From Stramonita haemastoma (lineage: Eukaryota; Mollusca; Gastropoda; Neogastropoda; Muricidae), in assembly GCA_030674155.1 (NCBI GenBank), contig CM060328.1, positions 33,275,321 to 33,292,820 of the forward strand: a stretch of 17,500 nucleotides of DNA, written 5' to 3'. The position numbers and the translations under genes were made by a program. The notes beneath the pieces are model-generated. The model ran no database searches. It had not been told where the DNA came from and saw nothing but the letters and a program-made list of their open reading frames with translations. The number at the start of each line of letters is the position of its first letter. Position 1 is the stretch's first letter. Below are positions 10,840 to 17,500 of this stretch, piece by piece.

Positions 10840-11640
10840 CGAGGTCTCGATGGAATAGACAGCAGAATTCTGAAATTGTCAGCTCCAGTTATCACAGACA
10901 CCCTAACATATATATATAAACCAATGTCTTGAAAATAACTATTTCCCCAATGCCTTCAAAACTGCTAAAGTAATCCCCATCCACAAATCTGGTGACACTT
11001 CAGATCCATCAAATTATAGGCCAATCTCTATTATATCCCTCCTTTCAAAACCCCTGGAAAAACATATAAATAAACACTTAGTCCATCACATAGATACTAA
11101 CAACCTACTTCACCCTAATCAATCAGGATTCAGACAAAATCACTCATGTCATACTGCACTGACTAGTCTCATAGACAATTGGCTATCACACATCAATGAA
11201 AACAAATTTTGTGGAGTATTATTTGTAGATTTCAAAAAAGCATTTGATACAATTGACCACACACTTCTCATCAGAAAGCTAGAACTGTACAATCTATCAT
11301 CAAATAGTCTAGAACTACTCTCTTCTTATCTTAAAAACAGACAACAATGTGTCTCAACAACTACATCCACATCCAATCTAAAACCCATTCATTATGGAGT
11401 ACCACAGGGATCTATACTAGGACCTATTCTCTTTTCCTTATACATAAATGACCTTCCTCTACTTATCAAATCTAAATGTGAACTATTTGCAGATGATACA
11501 ACCATACATACAAGCCATAATGACATTGACTCTCTTGCAACCATATTACAACAAAGCTGTAATGATCTTGTCAAATGGACAGAACTGAACCATATGTCTA
11601 TTCACCCCCAAAAAACAAAATGCATGCTTATCACCACCAG
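10840..11640 (+). other. Reverse transcriptase domain of ORF2
   Basis: Blocks in order are SRTRGLDGIDSRIL, KVIPIHKSGDTSDPSNYRPI, NQSGFRQNHSCHTAL, FVDFKKAFDTIDH (11222-11260, first catalytic Asp), YGVPQGSILGPILF (from 11393), FADDTTIH (from 11486, the two catalytic Asp codons at 11492 and 11495), and HKVLGVTIDENLSW in the thumb. These are textbook non-LTR RT motifs in the right order and spacing. All catalytic aspartates are intact. Confidence 0.97.
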
Positions 11641-12349
11641 ACAAAAGCGACAAAATTTACCTCATAAACAGTTTCCAATCCAAATAAGAAAGGAAGCAAT
11701 TGAACAAACCTCTCATCACAAAGTTCTAGGAGTAACAATCGATGAAAATCTCAGCTGGTTCTACCACATATCTCATCTATGCAAATATCTGTCCCAAAGA
11801 GTATACCAATTGACTAAAATTAAACATTTCCTTGACTACAATTCAAGGAAATTATTCTTCCAAGCTTACATACAATCCTCAATAGACTATGCCTCAACCC
11901 TCTGGGATTCTGCCAGTGCAAACACTATGAAACCATTATTAAGTCTGTATAAACGTGCTCTCAAACTTATCCTTCTGAAAAAAACAACCTTACTTGAAGT
12001 GGATTATACTCAGTTAAATATTCTCCCCCTACAACAAAGACTAAAATATAACAAAGACATACTGATGTTTAAGATAATGGCAGGAGCTGTCCCCACGTCC
12101 TTAAGAGATAAGTTCCCAATGAATCATTCCAGAAATACTGAAAAGCCAAGCGTCCCAATCCCAAGAATAGACTTGTTTAAATCTAGTTTACTATACTCAG
12201 GCCCTGTGCTGTGGAACTCCCTTCCCGATTCAATTAAAGAGCACCAATCATTGACTACCTTCAAAAATCACCTCCTAATCCACTTGATGCACCAAAAATA
12301 ATAAACCAATTATATTCCCTCTCCTTCTCCCCCTTCTCTTTCTCCCTCC

Positions 12350-12454
<105 letters not shown>

Positions 12455-12479
12455 TTGGGTTTTTTGTTGTTGTTGCTGT

Positions 12480-13066
12480 TCTTTCTCCCCTTTTATGAAA
12501 ACTTATGTTTTATGGAACTATTTTGATGATAGATGGTGGTGGATTGATGTTTTCAGTCATTCAACCTCATCGTATTCTCATGTTGCTCCTTAATTATTGC
12601 GCCCTCTTTTCTTTTCTTTTTGTTTTTGTTTTTGTTTGTTTGTTTGTTTGTTTGTTTGCTTGTTTTTTGTTTGTTTGCTTGCTTGTTTTTTTGTTTTGTT
12701 GCTGTGTTTTCCTTTTGTTTGTTTATTTGTTTGTTTGTTTGTTTTTTCTTCTTCAAATCAAAATCATCATTGATTCCTATTTCATATTTTTGTTTCTGAA
12801 TGAGTGCATTTTTATAACATTACCTTAATATTGTATTTCTGTCTTATTCCTTACCTGTTTTGTTGTGCTTCTCCCCTTTTATCAAAACTTATGTTTTATG
12901 GGACTATTTTGATGATAGATGGTGGTGATTTCAGTCATTTAACCTCATGGTATTCCCATGTTTGCTCCTTAATTATTGCGCCCCCCCCTTTTTTTTTTCT
13001 TTTTTTTTTTTTTGGTTGCTTTGTTTTGTTTGCTTATTTGTTTTTGTGTGTGTGTGTGTTGTGTGT

Positions 13067-13145
<79 letters not shown>

Positions 13146-13570
13146 TGTGTGTGTTTTCCAAATCGAAATCATCATTGATTCTTACTTCATATTCTTGTTT
13201 CAGAATGAGTGCCTTTTTGTAACATTACCTCAATATTGTATCTCTGTCTTATTCCTTACCTGTTGTTGTTTTTTTCTCCCCTTTTATCAAAATCTTATGT
13301 TTTATGGGACTTATTTTGATGATAGATGGTGGTGGATTGATGTCTTCAGTCATTTAACCTCATCATATTCTGATGTTTGCTCTTTAATTATTGCGTTTTT
13401 TTGTTGTTTTGTTTTGTTTTGTTTTTTGTTTGTTTTGTTTTTGTTTATTTTCCTTTATTCAAATCAAAATTATCATTGATTCTTACTTCTTTTTCGTTTC
13501 TGAATGAGTGACTTTTTATAACATTACCTTAGCATTGTATCTCTGTGTTATTTCTTGCCTGTTTGATACT
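12480..13570 (+). repeat. Three tandem copies of a ~290-405-bp unit in the LINE 3' UTR
   Basis: Each copy begins TCTCCCCTTTTAT(C/G)AAAA, then carries ATGTTTTATGG, TTTTGATGATAGATGGTGG, TCAGTCATT(C/T)AACCTCAT, and CTTTAATTATTGCG or CTCCTTAATTATTGCG. A simple-repeat insert follows, then CAAATC(A/G)AAAT(C/T)ATCATTGATTC, GAATGAGTG, ATAACATTACCT and TATTGTAT(T/C)TCTGT. The CTCCCC starts are at 12485, 12871 and 13276, giving periods of 386 and 405 bases. The third copy is shorter because its internal simple repeat is shorter. The insert differs in each copy: TTTG-rich in copy 1, GT/GTGC in copy 2, TTTTG in copy 3. Confidence 0.93.
13047..13160. repeat. (GT)n and (GTGC)n microsatellite in the second repeat copy
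   Basis: GT dinucleotides to about 13098 turn into a regular GTGC (equivalently CGTG) tetranucleotide run to about 13146, then back to GT. Confidence 0.97.
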
Positions 13571-13664
13571 TGGTATGGTTCCTTACTTTTGGTATTTGGA
13601 TCATTATAATTGTTGTTGTGTAGTTGTGGCTATTATTTTTTTTTTCTATCTTAATGTTATCCCT

Positions 13665-13730
13665 GAAAAGGGCGGGGACTGGATGTAAAAAAGCACACGA
13701 GTGCTTATCTATTATCCTCGAATAAAAGAA
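13665..13730 (+). promoter_or_regulatory. LINE 3' recognition end with hairpin and polyadenylation signal
   Basis: Conserved terminal block GGGGACTGGATGTAAAA followed by a perfect 6-bp stem with a 4-base loop (AAGCAC-ACGA-GTGCTT, 13691-13706). It ends ATTATCCTCGAATAAAAG, with AATAAA at 13721-13726. In CR1/L2 LINEs such a 3' end is what the reverse transcriptase recognises. The same block is found at the 3' ends of the type B SINEs at 14645, 15518 and 16321 (minus). Confidence 0.8.
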
Positions 13731-13732
13731 TT

Positions 13733-13755
13733 TTGCCTTGCCTTGCCTTGCCTTG
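13733..13755 (+). repeat. (TTGCC)n LINE tail
   Basis: Just over four copies of TTGCC end the element, as expected for CR1/L2-type LINEs, whose 3' ends are short tandem units rather than poly(A). The tail is followed at once by CT-rich flank. Confidence 0.88.
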
Positions 13756-13812
13756 TCTCTCTCTCTCGCTCTCTTGCTCTCGCTCTTGCTCTCTCTTTCC
13801 CTCTCTCCTCTA
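13756..13812. repeat. CT-rich 3' flank of the LINE
   Basis: TCTCTCTCTCTC directly after the tail, then degenerate CTCGCT and CTTGCT units. It mirrors the CT array in front of the element (4021-4099), so the two could be one target array split by the insertion. Confidence 0.85.
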
Positions 13813-14149
13813 AAAGCGTCCTTTTTGTAGTTTGTTTAAAAAGAAACCCTTAGTAAAACATCACAATTTGGTCTTTTTTTTTATTCAAGAAGTGTATAAC
13901 CGAACTAAATTTGCCAGAAGTATATACCCACAATAAATTTGTCTACACATTTTTCTGAATGAAGACACAAGAGAAGAAAAAAAAACACCTTGACACACAC
14001 GATAAAAGAAAATGGAGAAAAATTGAAGACATCGAAAAGTTACCAGTGTAGAATAATAACAGAAAGTGGAGAAAACATTAGATAAAACAGATTCAAAAAC
14101 AGAAGGGAAAACAAGATCAAGCAATGTGAGAAAAATGGGAGGTTAGACG
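13813..14149. other. A-rich sequence, no gene seen
   Basis: About 340 bases rich in A and GA, without open frame, RNA or recognised repeat on either strand. Confidence 0.55.
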
Positions 14150-14394
14150 TAAAAGAGAAGGAACGGGAATAACCTAAAAGGGTGCTTGTGACATTCCCAC
14201 CATATTTATAACATCGCGGCACGTAGAGAACAAATTCTGCTCTGTCAAAGGTGGCGAGAGGGGTTCCATTTCTTACACCACCTTATATTTTTTTCTGGAG
14301 AAAAGAGCTTTCCTGTTGTTTCTTTTGTTGTTGTTGTTGTTGTCATTGTTGTTGTTGTTGATGCTTGTGTTGTTGTTGCTGCTATTGTTTTGGG
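14150..14394 (+). repeat. Unnamed dispersed repeat R, copy 1, ending in (GTT)n
   Basis: From ACCTAAAAGGGTGCTTGTGA (about 14173) to GTCAAAGGTGGCGAG (about 14258) this aligns without gaps with 15797-15885. Identity is clear but imperfect, many differences being G-to-A or C-to-T changes. Similarity continues loosely through TCCATTT and a (GTT)n run at 14326-14385. It then abuts the type B SINE. I do not recognise the family. Confidence 0.65.
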
Positions 14395-14723
14395 TTGCTT
14401 GCCTGCTGGTTCGAATCTCGATTAAGAGGATTTTTCTTCTGGAGTTAATACGAGTGTCGACTCCATCCCCCCACCCCCCCTGCCCCCAAAGTCTTTCGGA
14501 TGAGACTATAAACCGTGGTCCACCCCGTGTGTGAACACATGCAGAACATCTTGCGCACACGTTAAAACCCGTTCCGCTTTTAAGAAGAGTATGCAATTGT
14601 ATGCTGGTGGGAACGGATCACAGAATTTACAATTCTGCATACATACGGGGATTTCATGTAAAAAAATCTCATGAGTACTTATTCCATTTTCTCGAAATTA
14701 AAGAATAAAGATTATTTTTTTTT
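14395..14723 (+). mobile_element. SINE, type B, copy 1 (LINE-like 3' end)
   Basis: A non-autonomous element. A tRNA-type B box, GGTTCGAATCT, lies at 14408-14418; I see no A box, so the head may be truncated. It continues with CTGGAGTTAATACG and the conserved central block TCTTTCGGATGAGACTATAA at 14492-14511. A body with CATCTTGCGCACACGTTAAA and GCTGGTGGGAACGGAT follows. The 3' end (about 14645-14712) matches the LINE 3' end: ATGTAAAAAAA, ATGAGTACTTATT, CTCGAAATTAAAGAATAAAG. An internal RNA polymerase III promoter would normally drive it. Confidence 0.8.
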
Positions 14724-14889
14724 ATCCACCTTTTCTGTAAGCTAAGTTATGTATTCTGTCTCTTCGAGCTTCATCACCCCTTGGAAACACTGTGAAATGA
14801 GAGGTAGACACGGGATAAACAGTTTGAGTATAATTATGGCTGATTTCATTTTCCTGACAAGGGGAAAGCGGTAGGAGGGTGAAGACATT

Positions 14890-15268
14890 CACCTGAATAA
14901 CAAGCAATCAGCGAGGTTCTGGATTAGATTCCCAGCCTTGTCCTTTATTCTAAGTTTGACAGGAAAATAAAAATGAATGTCAACTTTTTACGGAGGTGAT
15001 GATAAACCAGTCGGACCCGTGTGTTTATGGACTTGTCCATGTCAAAAGAACCCGTGACAGTTGTACAATGCTAAAGAACCGGGAGGTACCTCTCGACAGT
15101 CCTGGCAAAATTGGTAAGATAAATTTTCTCAACTGTATCCCCGAAGTCATAATGCCGCTTCTCCAATGGAAGAGAAAACGCTGTTGCATACAAACACTCT
15201 CACTGTTAGTGAACTTTGCAGCTGTAGCCAAGGAGTGAAAAAGAAAAAAAAGAAAAGAAAAAAAATAC
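14890..15268 (+). mobile_element. SINE, type C (shares central block, different tail)
   Basis: A third kind of SINE-like repeat. A diverged tRNA-like B-box region (GATTAGATTCCCAGCC) lies at about 14920-14937. A decayed central block (ACGGAGGTGATGATAAACC then GGACCCGTGTG) lies at 14990-15023, followed by TCAAAAGAACCCGTGACAG, which parallels CGTAAAAGAACCCATGGCAA of the type A SINE. Near 15100 CCTGGCAAAATTGGTAAGAT parallels CCTGGCAACATTCTGTAGAA in type A. It ends in an A-rich tail (15238-15268) with no LINE-like 3' block. The match is weaker than for the other copies. Confidence 0.55.
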
Positions 15269-15414
15269 TGAAACCTACTACCTCACCATAAAGCTGTACC
15301 AGTTTAACTTCAGACAATTAATGTGGATTCGTTTGAATGAAACTGCAAGTTGTTACGCTAATAACAAAAGACTATTTTAACACGCAAATCAAAGTATTAT
15401 CATCAAAGTATCAA
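15269..15414. other. Short spacer, no feature seen
   Basis: A/T-rich, apparently non-repetitive sequence between two SINE pieces. Confidence 0.5.
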
Positions 15415-15590
15415 ACATCTTGCGCACATGTTAAATCCTGTTCGCTTTTCGTAAGAGAAGGCCATCATGTGCTGGTGGGAACAGATGCCAATAATTTACA
15501 AAACTACATACACAAAGGAATTGATTGTACAAAAGCACATAAGTACTTATTTCATTATCCTTAATATAAAAGAATAAATAAAATAAAGTT
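15415..15590 (+). mobile_element. SINE, type B, copy 2 (3' fragment only)
   Basis: Starts within the body at ACATCTTGCGCACATGTTAA and aligns with 14546-14712 through GTGCTGGTGGGAACAGATG and ATTTACAAAACTACATACA. It then has the LINE-like 3' end AAAAGCACATAAGTACTTAT, ATTATCCTTAATATAAAAG and an AATAAA-type tail. The tRNA-like head and central block are missing, so it is probably a 5'-truncated insertion, as expected for LINE-driven copying. Confidence 0.8.
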
Positions 15591-15776
15591 TAAAAAATCA
15601 CAGGATATTAGTGTAGGCCTAGGCACATTGCTTATAATATCAAGAATTGACAAAGCCTTTGAACTGGTCAAAGAAAACGGAAAAACAAAATAATCAAACG
15701 AATAATCCGTATGGAATAAAAACAAAAAAAGCAAAGAAAGACAAACAATCTGATATATAAAAAAAAACAGACTGGA
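15591..15776. other. A-rich spacer, no feature seen
   Basis: A-rich sequence with scattered CAAA and AAAG runs. No coding or RNA signal was found. Confidence 0.5.
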
Positions 15777-16035
15777 AGTAAAGAGCACGAACGAGATCAC
15801 CTAAAAAGGCACTTGAGACATTCACACCCTTTTTACAACATCACGACACGAAGAGAAGAAGTTTTGTACTGTCAAAAGTTGCTAGACTCCATTTTCCGTG
15901 CCGCCATGTTTTCCTGAAACATCGAGCTAGTAGTTTTCTGTTCCTTTTTTCTTGCTGTTGTTTTTGCTGCTGTAGCTGCTGTTCTGTTGTTGTTATTGTG
16001 GGCGCTTTCCATCTTCGCATTCTGGGGTTTAGTGG
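15777..16035 (+). repeat. Unnamed dispersed repeat R, copy 2
   Basis: Second copy of the repeat at 14150, about 1.63 kb downstream in the same orientation. The best-conserved core is ACCTAAAAAGGCACTTGAGA to CTGTCAAAAGTTGCTAGA (15797-15885). Like copy 1 it is followed by TCCATTT and a GTT/GCTGTT-rich segment. It ends against the AAAT/AT microsatellite. Confidence 0.65.
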
Positions 16036-16074
16036 AATAAATAAATAAATAAATAAATAAATAAATATATATAT

Positions 16075-16161
<87 letters not shown>

Positions 16162-16282
16162 AAAAAATGTATGTGTGTATGTATGTATGTATGTATGTAT
16201 GTATGTATGTATGTATGTATGTATGTATGTATGTATGTATGTATGTATGCATGTATGTATGTATGTATGTATGTATGTATGA
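16036..16282. repeat. Compound (AAAT)n-(AT)n-(GTAT)n microsatellite
   Basis: (AAAT)n at 16036-16066, (AT)n at about 16067-16155, then (GTAT)n at 16168-16282 with isolated changes (GCATG at 16248, GAATG at 16281). The open frame of YVCM repeats across it is an artefact of the tetranucleotide. Confidence 0.97.
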
Positions 16283-16320
16283 ATGTATATATATAGTTTT
16301 ATGTTTTTGTTCTTACTGTA

Positions 16321-16592
16321 GTTTTCTTTATGTCGGGGATAAAATAATAAATACTCATGTGCTTTTTTACATCCATTCCCCGTATTTATGCAGTTTTGTA
16401 AATTGTGTCATTTTTTTCTCACCGGCACACAATGACCTACTCTTTCGAAAAATGGAACATGATTTAACTTGTGCACAAGATGTTCTGTGTGAGTTTGCAC
16501 ACGGAGCCTCGGTTTATAATAGTCTCATCCGAAGGACTATTGGGGAGAGTGGAGTCTGCACTGATGTTAACTCCAGGAGAGGAATCTTGGAG
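16321..16592 (-). mobile_element. SINE, type B, copy 3 (minus strand, best-preserved 3' end)
   Basis: Read on the minus strand it has CTCCTGGAGTTAACATCAG, the central block CCTTCGGATGAGACTATTAT then AAACCGAGG (plus-strand 16498-16539), and ACAGAACATCTTGTGCACAA. The tail GGGGAATGGATGTAAAA, AAGCACATGAGTATTTATTA, TTTTATCCCCGACATAAAG closely follows the LINE 3' end. A (AAC)n run at 16593-16640 abuts its 5' side, which is (GTT)n in its own orientation, as also seen before copy 1. Confidence 0.85.
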
Positions 16593-16640
16593 AACAACAA
16601 CAACAACAACATTAACAACAACAACAACATCAACAATAAC
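16593..16640. repeat. (AAC)n repeat
   Basis: AAC trinucleotides with a few interruptions (ATT, ATC, AAT) beside the 5' side of the minus-strand SINE. Confidence 0.9.
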
Positions 16641-17154
16641 ACCAATGGGTAATGAAAACAAATACGTAAAGAAAGACATTAAAAAGAATGTAAAGGAAAA
16701 AGATATAACGTTCTAAGCAAATGCTGTGCTTTCTAAAATTCAAGACAACCACAGTTCTTAGATGTGTGCAATTGTAAACGATTTTCTAGAAGCACCTTCA
16801 TCACTTTTGCCATTAAGACATTTTATACAATTAACTGCTGTGGCTCCTAAGTTTGGACGCAATCAAACGCATCTAAGATAATATGTGTGATTGCAAAAAC
16901 ACTTTCATTTTTTAGAAATAAAGCACATTTACCGTTTATTTTTCGATTCTCCACCTCTTGGATTTGTTTAGCAAACCATTTATTCCAATGCTGACCTCTA
17001 TTCCATTCCATTTGTTTACCTTTTCATTTCTGTCTGCTACTCAAGTGTCTGTTGTTTCTGGTTGTTCTTGTTTTTTTTCTTCTTTTTCTCCTCCTCCTCG
17101 TCCTCCTCTGTGCCAATCCTTGCCTTTCTCTCTCTCTTTATTTCCATCTTTCTT
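16641..17154. other. A/T-rich sequence, no gene seen
   Basis: About 500 bases of apparently single-copy A/T-rich sequence turning pyrimidine-rich from 17040. I find no gene, RNA or recognised repeat here. Confidence 0.55.
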
Positions 17155-17161
17155 CTTCTTT

Positions 17162-17229
<68 letters not shown>

Positions 17230-17231
17230 TC
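17155..17231. repeat. (CTTT)n microsatellite
   Basis: Uninterrupted CTTT tetranucleotide array of about 75 bases. The open frames through it (SFFL or KERK repeats) are artefacts. Confidence 0.97.
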
Positions 17232-17330
17232 ATTTGTCGATAAAATACAAAGAATGTTGACTTTTTGTTTCAATTCTGTCTAAGAACCAATATATCGTTA
17301 TGTGTGGCTACCCCACCACTCCACTCACAT

Positions 17331-17403
17331 ACACACATACGCGCGCGCGCGCGCGCATGCACCCCACCCCCCCACACACGAGCACACACGCATGCACGCA
17401 CAC
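17331..17403. repeat. (GC)n with flanking (CA)n
   Basis: About 16 bases of alternating GC at 17341-17356 embedded in CACACA and GCACGCAC sequence. Alternating purine-pyrimidine runs of this kind can take up Z-DNA form. Confidence 0.9.
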
Positions 17404-17500
17404 ATATGATTTTGAAATAAAAGCTGTTGCAAGCAAAAAAAAACAGAAACAAAAACGCAAATGCACAGGATCAAAAAAAAAGAACGGAAAAGATATATAG

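Larger units (their letters stand above)
9497..12301 (+). pseudogene. LINE ORF2: AP-type endonuclease plus reverse transcriptase, four frame changes
   Basis: About 934 codons, a normal size for CR1/L2 ORF2. ATG 9497 is the first ATG after the in-frame TAA at 9455 and leads into KEGLRICT, the usual beginning of the endonuclease. The product makes a nick in target DNA and copies the element RNA from the free end (target-primed reverse transcription). Domains in order: endonuclease (9527-10180), linker (10180-10840), reverse transcriptase (10840-11640), and a C-terminal region ending with LWNSLPDSIKEHQSLTTFK-type sequence, typical of CR1/L2 proteins. The frame moves from 2 to 1 at about 9551, 1 to 2 at about 9700 (next to a TGA at 9703), 2 to 1 at about 10625, and 1 to 2 at about 10915. 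Apart from these, every stretch is open. The last frame runs unbroken for about 1.38 kb. Confidence 0.93.

Noticed and set aside
14395..14420. Possible tRNA gene at the B-box GGTTCGAATCT
   Set aside because: No acceptor stem, A box or cloverleaf can be drawn. It fits the decayed tRNA-like head of a SINE.
16167..16652. 161-codon frame beginning with YVCM repeats
   Set aside because: The first part is the GTAT microsatellite and the rest is antisense to a type B SINE.

Overview
The window looks like non-genic, repeat-dominated DNA from an invertebrate genome, most likely a mollusc and perhaps a gastropod. This is inferred from very dense microsatellites, a CR1/L2-type LINE whose ORF1 carries an SGNH-hydrolase (esterase) domain, and several SINE copies sharing a conserved central block of the kind described for invertebrate SINEs. 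I see no bacterial genes, no rRNA, no intact tRNA and no convincing host protein-coding exon.

Layout: 1-357 is a SINE cut by the window edge (type A). 358-1800 is A/T-rich sequence with a 24-bp tandem repeat and a (GA)n run. 1803-2783 is a pyrimidine-rich minisatellite with a 27-bp core unit. 2979-3592 is a compound microsatellite (GT, GA, CAGA, GTCT, CT) whose middle forms a long imperfect inverted repeat. 3593-3990 is unremarkable single-copy-looking sequence.

About 4100-13755 is one long non-LTR retrotransposon on the + strand: a 5' UTR of about 0.7 kb, ORF1 (4801-7374), an unusually long T/G-rich inter-ORF spacer of about 2.1 kb, ORF2 with AP-type endonuclease and reverse transcriptase (about 9497-12301), and a 3' UTR of about 1.4 kb made mostly of three tandem repeat copies. 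It ends in a conserved hairpin, an AATAAA and a (TTGCC)n tail. Both ORFs are readable end to end by homology, but six single-base frame changes interrupt them. These are either inactivating mutations or homopolymer indel errors. CT-repeat DNA flanks the element on both sides.

13811-16640 is a cluster of SINE copies. Type B (14395-14723 +, 15415-15590 + fragment, 16321-16592 -) has a 3' end closely matching the 3' end of the LINE, so it is very probably mobilised by this LINE family. Type C (14890-15268 +) shares the same central domain but has a different tail. A further unnamed repeat occurs twice (14150 and 15777). 16036-16282 is a compound AAAT/AT/GTAT microsatellite, and 16641-17500 is A/T-rich sequence with CTTT and GC/AC repeats.

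The parts fit together as an autonomous LINE (ORF1 RNA-binding/esterase protein, ORF2 target-primed reverse transcription) plus nearby non-autonomous SINEs that carry the LINE 3' recognition end.
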